Under the pieces are notes generated by a model, which worked only from the letters and a program-made list of their open reading frames with translations, had not been told where the DNA came from and searched no databases. Below are positions 41,516-49,643 of a stretch of DNA of 64,000 nucleotides, piece after piece; within the stretch, counting starts at the first letter, position 1; each line of letters opens with the position of its first letter. The stretch lies in the NCBI RefSeq assembly GCF_002088935.1, contig NZ_NCSS01000006.1, positions 962,407 to 1,026,406 on the forward strand, given 5' to 3'. This stretch comes from Henriciella litoralis (GTDB lineage Bacteria; Pseudomonadota; Alphaproteobacteria; Caulobacterales; Hyphomonadaceae). The translations under genes were made by a program, and so were the position numbers.

Positions 41516-43924
41516 ATGCGTCACGCGATCCTGGGCCTCGCCCTTCTCATTCTCGGGCCATTGCCATCAATGGCGCAGGTGGCGGCAGACGCCAACGAGT
41601 CTCAAACGCTGGAGGGCTTTTTTGACCTCGAAGTGACTGCGGCGGATGGCCAGGTGCTGGCCAAATTGCCCGCCCCGGACAGTGACGGCGTTTCGTTGCG
41701 GATGATCCATAGCGTGCGATTGACGGCCGGCCTCGGGTCCAACCCGGTTGGGCTCGATCGCGGCTGGGGCAGCGGCGGCGAAATACTGGTCTTCCGGCGC
41801 CTCGGAGACAAACTCATCATCGAAGCTGAAAATCAGACCTACCGGGCCGGACCGGAAAATCCGCTGGAAGAACGAGCCGTCCGGGAAAGCTTCGCGACCT
41901 CATTTATTGGCACGGCAGACATTGTCTCCGAGAGCGGCGGACTAACGGTCGATCTGACAGATTTCCTGACCGCTGATTCCCTCAATCTTGTTCAATATCT
42001 ACATGATGCGAAGCAAGGTAGCTTCCGACTCGCAGATGACCGCACCATGGTGGACACGTCCAATGTGTTCGCTTTTCCGGACAATGTCGAAATCGATGTG
42101 TTCCTGACATTGTCCAGCGCCAACCCCGGCCGTGAGGTCTCGACAACGGCCGCGAATGGTCATGACGTGACGCTGATCCAGCATCATTCATTCTCGCGGC
42201 TGCCCGAAGAGGGCTACACACCCCTACCCTCTGATCCGCGTGCAGGCGTGATCGAAGAGGCCCATTTCGATTATAGCGCAGGCCTTGCAGACCCGGTTGA
42301 ACAGCGGCTCGCCCGCCGGTTTCGGCTTGAGAAAAATGCTGACGGGAAAACGATCAAGCCCATCGTTTTCTACATTGATAGCGGCGCGCCCGAGCCAATT
42401 CAGTCTGCCCTGGTGGACGGTGCCAAATGGTGGGCAGACGCCTTCGCGGCGGCAGGGTATCCAGATGGGTATCGTGTGGAGATCCTTCCCAAAGACGCTC
42501 ACCCACTCGATATCCGTTACAATGTCGTCCAGTGGGTCCACCGACAGACGCGCGGCTGGTCCTATGGTGGCGGCGTGTCAGACCCGCGTACCGGCGAAAT
42601 GCTGAAAGGCCATGTGATCCTTGGGTCTCTTCGCGTGCGCCAGGACAGGATGATCTTTGAAGGGCTTGCTGGCACATCCAAGACCGGGACCGGCGCGGCC
42701 GATGATCCGGTCGAACTGGCCCTGGCGCGCATCCGCCAGCTCTCAGCCCACGAAATCGGGCATGCGCTCGGCTTCGCACACAACTTCGCGGCCAGCACCT
42801 ATGATCGCGGATCGGTGATGGACTACCCGGCCCCGGACATCCGCGTGCAGGACGGGAAGCTCGATTTCAGCGAAGCCTACAGCGTGGGCGTTGGCCCTTG
42901 GGACAAGTTCACGGCGACATGGCTCTATGGTGACCTGTCGCGCGCGGAGCGCGACGCTCTTGTCCGCGAAGCAAACGCCAATGGTTTGGTCTATGTGCAG
43001 GACTCCGACGCGCGCAGCGTGAGCACTGGCCATCCGCTTGGCAATATTTGGGACAATGGCGCAGACCCGGTTGCTGCGCTCGAAGAAACCCTCGCCGTTC
43101 GCCGCATCGCGCTAGATGATTTCGGGCCTGACCGCGTGCAGGAAGGCCAGCCGATATCTGACCTCAATGCCGTTATCGTGCCGATCTACCTTTATCACCG
43201 CTACCAGACAGCAGCGGCATCAAAAGTCCTCGGCGGCATGACGTTCAATTATGGCCTGCGAGGCGATGGCCAGCCTGCCGCCAGTATTGTCTCACCGGAG
43301 CGTCAGCGTGAGGCGCTGCATGTCATCCTGCAGACCGTGTCTCCGGCGGCGCTTGATCTGAATGATGAGACGCTTGCCCTGCTCACCCCTGCCATTGAAA
43401 GCTATATCCGGGCCGATGGGCGCCGGGAGCTTTTCAAGGCAACTGCAGACCCCGCATTCGATCTCGTTTCAGCTGCGGACACTGCCGCCGAAATGACGTT
43501 TGAGGCCCTGCTGAACCCGGCGCGTGTTGCACGACTGATCGAGTTTCATCGCCGTGACGCAGCCAATCCGGGCGCAGAGGAAGTGTTCGAGACGATCCAG
43601 CGCGCGGTTTTGAAGTCATCCAGTTCAGCGCGCACGACGCCGATCGCGGATGCGGTACAGGCCCGATACGCCTTCGCGCTGATGGACCTTGCTTCCGCAG
43701 ATACGACCACCAGCGTGAAGGCCGCCGCCAGCGCCGCCCTTCTCAACCTTAAAGACGGTCTCAGGAAAGCATCTGGCGATCATGCTGAATGGCTGGAAAA
43801 CCAGATCGAGCTCTTCCTTGAAAACCCGGACGCGCGGTCAGCCGTGGCCGTTCCGGCCAAGACCCTCCCGCCTGGCGGCCCGATCGGCATGGATGCCTAC
43901 GAAACCTGCTGGCACTGCGACTAG
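41516..43924 (+). CDS. Secreted zinc-dependent metalloprotease (DUF5117-like, metzincin motif)
   Basis: The 802-residue protein has a signal peptide (MRHAILGLALLILGPLPSMA, cleaved near SMA-QVA). The active site SAHEIGHALGFAHN near residues 417-430 fits HExxHxxGxxH, and GSVMDYPAPDIR follows as the Met-turn, both typical of metzincins. The N-terminal half (EGFFDLEVTAADGQVLAKLP, QHHSFSRLPEEGYTPLPSD) matches the DUF5117/DUF5118-type zinc-dependent metalloproteases common in marine Gram-negatives. Two Cys occur only at the very end (YETCWHCD), an odd tail. Substrate unknown. A GGAG site precedes ATG. It is divergent from the symporter operon and convergent to the carboxylesterase with seven bases between stops. 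Confidence 0.88.
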   Translation: MRHAILGLALLILGPLPSMAQVAADANESQTLEGFFDLEVTAADGQVLAKLPAPDSDGVSLRMIHSVRLTAGLGSNPVGLDRGWGSGGEILVFRRLGDKLIIEAENQTYRAGPENPLEERAVRESFATSFIGTADIVSESGGLTVDLTDFLTADSLNLVQYLHDAKQGSFRLADDRTMVDTSNVFAFPDNVEIDVFLTLSSANPGREVSTTAANGHDVTLIQHHSFSRLPEEGYTPLPSDPRAGVIEEAHFDYSAGLADPVEQRLARRFRLEKNADGKTIKPIVFYIDSGAPEPIQSALVDGAKWWADAFAAAGYPDGYRVEILPKDAHPLDIRYNVVQWVHRQTRGWSYGGGVSDPRTGEMLKGHVILGSLRVRQDRMIFEGLAGTSKTGTGAADDPVELALARIRQLSAHEIGHALGFAHNFAASTYDRGSVMDYPAPDIRVQDGKLDFSEAYSVGVGPWDKFTATWLYGDLSRAERDALVREANANGLVYVQDSDARSVSTGHPLGNIWDNGADPVAALEETLAVRRIALDDFGPDRVQEGQPISDLNAVIVPIYLYHRYQTAAASKVLGGMTFNYGLRGDGQPAASIVSPERQREALHVILQTVSPAALDLNDETLALLTPAIESYIRADGRRELFKATADPAFDLVSAADTAAEMTFEALLNPARVARLIEFHRRDAANPGAEEVFETIQRAVLKSSSSARTTPIADAVQARYAFALMDLASADTTTSVKAAASAALLNLKDGLRKASGDHAEWLENQIELFLENPDARSAVAVPAKTLPPGGPIGMDAYETCWHCD

Positions 43925-43930
43925 AGCGGC

Positions 43931-45355
43931 TCAGTCGTCCCGGCTGGTTGGGCCAGGTTCTGCGCCATTTGGCGGCGACTTGATCTCAGCGACGGGCTTC
44001 AGCGACGGCGTGGACTGCAGCACGGCGACAACATGATCATTCTGCGCATTGCGGGATGGCCAGACGAAGCCGTCGCTGCAGATCAGCGCCGTCGCGTCCA
44101 GCGGTGCTTTGGCAAAAGCCACCCAGCATGAATGGGCAAGATCGGCTGCTGCCTGATCATCGGCGGTTTTTGCTTTGACGCGTGGATACTTTTCCAGCGT
44201 GTCGAAGACGAAGGGCAGCTCATGGGCATGGGGCGCCCCATTCGGGTTTGCCTCGCGCAAGTCATTGGCAACGTAATCAAAGAAATACTGCCAGACCGGC
44301 GCGCCGTCCTCAGCATATTCGGCGACCTGCTTGGTCCCGGTGAGCCGGCCTTCATCGCTATTGGTCCCGACGACCAGCATCACGTCGTTCTCATGACCGG
44401 CAGCGAACGTGTCCATAATCGCCGTTTCCATGACCTCGCCATCCAGAATGGTCCGCTGTCCCCGGCCGAGCGCGCGATGTGAAATGATGGCGTCCGCGTC
44501 GAGTGCGCGTAGCTCTTCGGGCGTGGCCGCTGCACCATCAAGGCCAAGATCACTGGCAAGCTTCGCGCCGCGCTCATGCGCGAGGGCGAGCGGTGTCGCA
44601 GGCGCGCCAAGTGACCCGGTCGACTCGAAGATCGCCTTCTGGAAAAGCCCTTCCGTCATCGGAGACGCGACGAGATTGGCTGTCATCGTGGCTCCGGCAG
44701 ACTCACCGAATAGCAGGATGTTTTCAGCGTCACCGCCGAAGCTCGCGGCGTTCGCCTTCATCCATTCGAGCGCGGCGATAGCGTCGAGGAGATGGAAGTT
44801 TGACGACGGCTCAGCGCTCGCCTCTGCCGTCAGGGATGGATGGGCAAAGCCCGCCAACGCGCCGAGGCGATAATTGATCGTCACCAGAACAACGCCGTCG
44901 CGCGCAAACGCCGATCCGTCATAAGTCGGAACGTTACCCGCGCCGACGACACCGCCACCACCAAACAGGAACAGCATGATTGGCGCGTTCTCGGCATCTT
45001 CCGGCGCCCAGATGTTCATGTAGAGACAGTCTTCACTGACCGGACCCGCATATCCGCCGCCATTTGGCGATCCATCCTTGCTGAGCGGTTGAACGCAGGC
45101 GGGCTTGTCTTGAGTCGCCTGATAGACGCCATCCCAACTCATGGGCTGCGGCGCTTTCCAACGAAGCTCGCCAACGGGCGGCGCCGCGAACGGGACGCCC
45201 CTATAGACGTCGACGCCCTCAACAGATGCGCCTTGCAGCGTTCCTGAAGTGGTGCTGACCAAAGCGTCCGGGCGAGGCGTCTGCGGGGCTGTCGCACAGG
45301 CTGACATCAGAAAAATGGAAGCGGCTAGCAAGAGGGGCGAGCGTGAGCGTGTCAT
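43931..45355 (-). CDS. Type B carboxylesterase, lipoprotein
   Basis: The 474-residue alpha/beta hydrolase has a lipoprotein signal (MTRSRSPLLLAASIFLMSAC). Further in are the typical VDVYRGVPFAAPPVGELRW and EDCLYMNIWAPEDA, the nucleophile elbow FGESAGATMTA, and a closing region with HAHELPFVFDTLEKY that holds the catalytic His. It cleaves carboxylic esters, probably at the periplasmic face of a membrane. It is the third gene of a minus-strand operon after two beta-lactamase-fold hydrolases, with 20 bases spacing. Substrate is not evident. Confidence 0.9.
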   Translation of the reverse strand: MTRSRSPLLLAASIFLMSACATAPQTPRPDALVSTTSGTLQGASVEGVDVYRGVPFAAPPVGELRWKAPQPMSWDGVYQATQDKPACVQPLSKDGSPNGGGYAGPVSEDCLYMNIWAPEDAENAPIMLFLFGGGGVVGAGNVPTYDGSAFARDGVVLVTINYRLGALAGFAHPSLTAEASAEPSSNFHLLDAIAALEWMKANAASFGGDAENILLFGESAGATMTANLVASPMTEGLFQKAIFESTGSLGAPATPLALAHERGAKLASDLGLDGAAATPEELRALDADAIISHRALGRGQRTILDGEVMETAIMDTFAAGHENDVMLVVGTNSDEGRLTGTKQVAEYAEDGAPVWQYFFDYVANDLREANPNGAPHAHELPFVFDTLEKYPRVKAKTADDQAAADLAHSCWVAFAKAPLDATALICSDGFVWPSRNAQNDHVVAVLQSTPSLKPVAEIKSPPNGAEPGPTSRDD

Positions 45356-45375
45356 GGAGCGATAACCTTGTTTGA

Positions 45376-46488
45376 TCAGGCGGGAAGAATCTGGGCGAGC
45401 GCGTCCCAGGCAGCATCAGTTGAAAGACCGGGACGGCCAAAGCCCATTGTTGAAATGACCATGTCCTGCTCTGGCAGCACAAAGCAGTACTGGCCGAGCG
45501 CACCGGCCGCAAAAAACATCGACTTTGGCGCCTTCGCGATGCTGTCGTCAGCATTCAGCCACCAGAGATACCCATAGCCCTCACGGGTCGCCGATGGGCT
45601 GGTGGCCTGGCGCACATAGTCTTCGGAAATCAGCCTCTTGCGCCCCCAGCGGCCACCGTTCAGATAGAGCTGACCGAGGCGAGCCATGTCGCGGCAGGAG
45701 ATCAACATCGAGCCGCCGATCCGCACATTGCCATTCGAGTCGACGCCTTCAGGCTGATAGCCGGTATGCCGACACCCAAGCTTCTTGATGACCTCATCGG
45801 TCATGTATTTCAGGCTGGTCTGGCCTGTTGCGGCAGAGACAATATCTGCAAGGTGGTCAGCAGGCGCACCATCATAGATGAACTGCGTGCCTGGCTGGAT
45901 GGTGGTGCCGTAGCCTTCCGGTTTTCCATCCTCCGGCGCATCATGCCACTCATATTCGACCCCCGCTCCGGGCGGCGTAGGATCGTCCAGCCGCTTCGGA
46001 GGCACACTGCTTGGCTTGGTGTTCAACGTTCCCCCGGACGACATGGTCAGCAGGTGTTTGATCGTCGTTGCTGGATTGAAGCCCGTCGTCTCTGCCGGGA
46101 CATATTTCGAGGCAAGATCGTTTATGTCGAGATAGCCCTGGTATTGCGCCCGCCCGACCATGGTCGATCCCCATGACTTGCCAGACGAGAACGACACGTT
46201 CTGCCAGTCCGGCGTCGCACGTGCATAGTCGTTCGCCCAGTACTGCTCGAACACAAGCTCGCCGCCTCGTACGACAACCAGCCCTTGGCGTTCTCCCGGC
46301 GCGCCGAGCTGCGCGGCGGCCGCCTTGAGCGCAGCTGACGACAGACCTTTGGCTTCAGGAGAGGACGTGGCCCATGCTCCAGTGCCAGGCCCGGGCGCAG
46401 ACGTCTGCGTGAGCGAAGACGTGGCGCACCCTGCAAGCAAAAGCGAGCCACCCAGCATGAAGGATCGGCGATCAGGTTGGAAACTCAT
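45376..46488 (-). CDS. Beta-lactamase-fold serine hydrolase, lipoprotein
   Basis: The 370-residue protein starts MSFQPDRRSFMLGGSLLLAG with a twin-arginine-like RRSFMLGG and a lipobox LLAGC, so it may be Tat-exported and lipid-anchored. The catalytic S-x-x-K is SSGK in NVSFSSGKSWGSTMVG. The motif pattern with LLTMSSGG and YLWWLNADDS is that of class C beta-lactamase-related esterases and peptidases rather than of resistance enzymes. Its ATG directly follows the TAG of the upstream paralogue, so the two are co-translated. Substrate unknown; the linked esterase suggests ester or amide hydrolysis of one compound. Confidence 0.87.
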   Translation of the reverse strand: MSFQPDRRSFMLGGSLLLAGCATSSLTQTSAPGPGTGAWATSSPEAKGLSSAALKAAAAQLGAPGERQGLVVVRGGELVFEQYWANDYARATPDWQNVSFSSGKSWGSTMVGRAQYQGYLDINDLASKYVPAETTGFNPATTIKHLLTMSSGGTLNTKPSSVPPKRLDDPTPPGAGVEYEWHDAPEDGKPEGYGTTIQPGTQFIYDGAPADHLADIVSAATGQTSLKYMTDEVIKKLGCRHTGYQPEGVDSNGNVRIGGSMLISCRDMARLGQLYLNGGRWGRKRLISEDYVRQATSPSATREGYGYLWWLNADDSIAKAPKSMFFAAGALGQYCFVLPEQDMVISTMGFGRPGLSTDAAWDALAQILPA

Positions 46489-47949
46489 CTACTTCTCCAG
46501 CGCATCAATGACGTCGGCCGTAAAGGAAGCGATGTTGAATCCCGCCCCGACGTCGAGACCGCGGCGAACAACGACAAGGTTTTCGCCAGGAACAATCATC
46601 GCATACTGGCCATAGGCACCTGCCGCAGAATAGCCAGGGCTCTGCAGGCCCTGACGTTCGTCATAGAGCCAGAATTGCGCGCCATAGCCCGCGCTGCCGG
46701 TCGTGTGGGAGCCTGGCTGGGCGGGCGCATAGGTCGAAACGTATTCAGACCAGTCCGCAGGCAGGATCTGTTCGCCGTTCCACTTGCCGTCGTTCAGATA
46801 GAGAAGACCTAACCGGCCAAAGTCCCGCACAGTGCTCCAGCACTGGCCGGAGCCAAGAAAATCGTTGCGCCAGTCGGTCTCCATGACGGTCCGCGTCATA
46901 CCGATTTTCCACATAAGCTCGCGATGCGGGAAGCTGACCCAGGCGGCGTCATCATCGAAGGCTTCACGGACAGCCCGAACCGACATGATGGTGTCTGAAC
47001 CGGAGTAGACAAATTGTGTGCCCGGCTCCGCATCGATCATGTTGAGTACGGAAATCTCGGAGACCGGCGCGCCTGAGCCGTAGATGTCCCGCTGTGGGTT
47101 GCCCGCGCCTGACGTCCAGAGACCGCTCGCCATGTGAAGCATGTCGTTGATCGTGATCTTGCCGCGCGGATCGCCCGGCGTGCGCCAGGCTGCGAGCGGC
47201 GCAGGTTCGTTGATGTCGACCAGTCCTTTCCGGACACCGACGCCAACGACACTGGCGGACAGACTTTTGCACATTGAGTTGGTGCGCGCCGACACGTGCG
47301 GGCCATAGCCTTCGTCTTCGGCGTAGCGCTCGGCGATGATCTTGCCATCCTTCACGATGGCAACGCCCCAGGTGTCGCCCTTGTACTTGCCGGCCTGGTC
47401 TTCGAAGGCGACGTCCAGCACAGCTTCCAGTGCCGCCTTGCTGTCAGCATCAATTTCGGCAGCGGCATCCACATCGCCCATCGGCCACGGCTGATCGTCT
47501 AAGTTTGGCGTTTCGAGGTCTGCTGGCCACGGCGTGAGATTGTCTGCAATGGTGAGATCGGCCCCGATTGGAAGCTGTGTGCAGCCCATATTTGGCCGGA
47601 ACACCGCGTAGCGCGGCGGCATGTCATCTAGGTAGGAGACAGCAACGTATTTCCCGTCTTGATCAATCGTTTCTTCGAAGCCCGGAAGCTTGGTCGAGCG
47701 GCTGAGCGTCGCTCGGACCAGGTCTTCACTCATCTCCGAGGTGAATAGACCCGTGCATAGATGAAGCGCGCGAAACCCGGCCGCTTTGGCGGCATCGTGC
47801 CGTGAGATGTCAGCACGCGACGCCATTGAGCCCGTCGTCCGGGCCGGGCCTGCAGCCGCGTTCTGCTGCGTATCCCCCTCCTCCTGCGCCATAACCGGCG
47901 CGGCGAAAACCAGAGCACACGCCGAAACGGCGAAAAGGAACCTGTTCAT
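46489..47949 (-). CDS. Beta-lactamase-fold serine hydrolase, secreted
   Basis: The 486-residue paralogue has a signal peptide (MNRFLFAVSACALVFAAPVM, cleaved near MAQ-EEG) and about 150 extra N-terminal residues not seen in the neighbour. The catalytic motif is SMCK in RTNSMCKSLSASVVG. Other family marks are HMASGLWTSGAG, QFVYSGSDTIMSVRA and GYGAQFWLYDERQG. It belongs to the beta-lactamase-related hydrolases. ATG 47949 has a perfect GGGAGGAG site; the longer frame to 48108 enters the divergent promoter region. It is the first gene of the three-gene operon. Confidence 0.88.
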   Translation of the reverse strand: MNRFLFAVSACALVFAAPVMAQEEGDTQQNAAAGPARTTGSMASRADISRHDAAKAAGFRALHLCTGLFTSEMSEDLVRATLSRSTKLPGFEETIDQDGKYVAVSYLDDMPPRYAVFRPNMGCTQLPIGADLTIADNLTPWPADLETPNLDDQPWPMGDVDAAAEIDADSKAALEAVLDVAFEDQAGKYKGDTWGVAIVKDGKIIAERYAEDEGYGPHVSARTNSMCKSLSASVVGVGVRKGLVDINEPAPLAAWRTPGDPRGKITINDMLHMASGLWTSGAGNPQRDIYGSGAPVSEISVLNMIDAEPGTQFVYSGSDTIMSVRAVREAFDDDAAWVSFPHRELMWKIGMTRTVMETDWRNDFLGSGQCWSTVRDFGRLGLLYLNDGKWNGEQILPADWSEYVSTYAPAQPGSHTTGSAGYGAQFWLYDERQGLQSPGYSAAGAYGQYAMIVPGENLVVVRRGLDVGAGFNIASFTADVIDALEK

Positions 47950-47997
47950 TTTGTCTCCTCCCGAGAGATCGTTTTTATTGGTGAGATTGCCACACGC

Positions 47998-48013
47998 TGA
48001 TAGTTGGCTATCA
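47998..48013. promoter_or_regulatory. Inverted repeat between divergent hydrolase and MmgE/PrpD genes
   Basis: TGATAG and CTATCA flank four bases (TTGG) in the middle of the 134-base divergent region. It could be an operator shared by both operons. Six-base arms make this tentative. Confidence 0.35.
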
Positions 48014-48083
48014 TCAAATAAAAGGTGAGCGCAATCTTGTTGTAATCTCAAGGCACGTTCAGCAAACAAATCAGGAGCGAAAC

Positions 48084-49607
48084 ATGAGCCAGAATCCAAT
48101 GAATCCAAACTTTAGCAGACGTGGAACACTCGGACTTGGCTTGTTCGGACTTGGAGCCGCGCTTGCAGGTGCGCCAAAAGCGATGGCCGAAGGCGGCGCC
48201 GAAACCAGCGAAGCGACTGAGACAGCTGCAGATGTGCCCGCGAACATCACGCCCACGATCAGCAAGTATATCGCCGAAATCCGGACGGCTGATGTTGAGC
48301 CCGAATTTCTGGAGCTCGCAAAACGGCACATCCTTGATTCCATCGCATCTGCGGTGTCCTGCAAGGACCTTGAGCCAGCCATGCTCGGCCGTAAATACGC
48401 CCTCATGAAATCGGAAGGCGCCGCCAATGGCGCCACCATGCTGGGCACCAAGGAGCGTGTCGGGCTTGTTGATGCCGCCTTTGGATCAGCCATGATTGTG
48501 CACGGGTCCGAGATCAATGACTTCATTCCATCCGCCTTCGTCCAGCCCGGACCGGCCGTCGTCGGGACGGCGTTCGCCATCGCTGAGAATCGCGGCCTCT
48601 CAGGCCATGATGTGTTGCGGTCCTGCGTTGCCGGGTATGAACTCTGCGGACGGATGCCGAAAGCGCTCGGCGTACGAAACCTATATCGCATGGGGATTGC
48701 CAACCACAGTCTGGGCCCCTGTTTTGGTGCGGCTGCCACCGCGGCCTCGCTGCTTGGTCTGCCGTCCGAGAAGGTACAGCATGTCATGTCATACGCCGTT
48801 CAACAGGCATCAGGCTCATGGCAATGGCTGCTCGACGAGGAGCATATCGAGAAGACATTCGTGTTCGCCGGTGTTGGCGCGCGGAATGGCATCGAAGCCG
48901 CCCTACTGGTTGAGACGGGCCTGACCGGTGTTGCAGACTGCTTCGACAATGAGGCCGCGTACATGCATCACAAGATGTTTGCAGGCGGCGATCATGATCC
49001 GGCCTATCTGATCGAAGATCTGGCGACCCGTTCAGAGCTGACGCATACGGCCTATAAGCGCTATCCCGTCGGCGGCCCGACCCAACCGGCCGTTCAAGCG
49101 GTCCTGGAGCTTCTGCCGAAAACGTCTCCAGAAACTGTCGAATCCATCGTGATGGAAATGCCCGGCCGTTGGGACGCCTTCCGCAATGCAGAGATGCCAG
49201 CGCTCAATCTTCGCTACCTCGCCTCAATTATCCTGATTGATGGGCGGCTCGACCTGGTGTCCGCGCAGGACCGCGACCGCTTCAACAATGATGCCAAAGT
49301 GCGCGCCCTTATGGAGAAGATGGACGTCATCCACGCGCCAGACCTTGAAGTGAAAGAAGGCGAGACCCGCACCGAACCGGCCCGCGTGACGCTAGTTGAC
49401 GGCAAGACGGGTGAGACCAAGCTGTTTGTGCCGTGGGTTCGCGGCTTCCCATCGCATCCGATGACGCGCCAGGACGTGCTCGACAAGGCGATGGAACTGC
49501 TCTGGCCGGTCGTTGGCAAGCCGCGCGCGAAGGATGTCATCGATACTGTGATGGACATCGAGAACGTGCCGAAAGCCGATACGATTGTTCAATTGATCGC
49601 AAGTTAG
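48084..49607 (+). CDS. MmgE/PrpD family protein with Tat signal
   Basis: The 507-residue protein fits the MmgE/PrpD fold: AKRHILDSIASAVSC, GSEINDFIPSAFVQPGPAVV, YAVQQASGSWQWLLDEEHIE and KRYPVGGPTQPAVQAVLELL are characteristic. PrpD is a 2-methylcitrate dehydratase, and cis-aconitate decarboxylase shares the fold, so the activity here is uncertain. Unlike those cytoplasmic enzymes it starts with a twin-arginine leader (FSRRGTLGLGLFGLGAALAG) and an Ala-rich linker to about residue 55, so it appears to be exported folded to the periplasm. It is divergent from the hydrolase operon and convergent to the PQQ dehydrogenase. Confidence 0.85.
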   Translation: MSQNPMNPNFSRRGTLGLGLFGLGAALAGAPKAMAEGGAETSEATETAADVPANITPTISKYIAEIRTADVEPEFLELAKRHILDSIASAVSCKDLEPAMLGRKYALMKSEGAANGATMLGTKERVGLVDAAFGSAMIVHGSEINDFIPSAFVQPGPAVVGTAFAIAENRGLSGHDVLRSCVAGYELCGRMPKALGVRNLYRMGIANHSLGPCFGAAATAASLLGLPSEKVQHVMSYAVQQASGSWQWLLDEEHIEKTFVFAGVGARNGIEAALLVETGLTGVADCFDNEAAYMHHKMFAGGDHDPAYLIEDLATRSELTHTAYKRYPVGGPTQPAVQAVLELLPKTSPETVESIVMEMPGRWDAFRNAEMPALNLRYLASIILIDGRLDLVSAQDRDRFNNDAKVRALMEKMDVIHAPDLEVKEGETRTEPARVTLVDGKTGETKLFVPWVRGFPSHPMTRQDVLDKAMELLWPVVGKPRAKDVIDTVMDIENVPKADTIVQLIAS

Positions 49608-49617
49608 ACGCCTTTAA

Positions 49618-49643
49618 GCGCTGGGGGCTTAGTCCTCCAGCGC
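49618..49643. terminator. Hairpin between convergent MmgE/PrpD and PQQ dehydrogenase genes
   Basis: GCGCTGG at 49618-49624 pairs with CCAGCGC at 49637-49643, extendable inward by two G-C pairs. It lies across the two gene ends. There is no T-run, so it is a weak candidate terminator. Confidence 0.35.

Noticed and set aside
45376..47949. Antibiotic resistance beta-lactamases
   Set aside because: S-x-x-K fold is present, but flanking motifs, lipoprotein/Tat signals and the esterase neighbour fit beta-lactamase-related hydrolases of unknown substrate.
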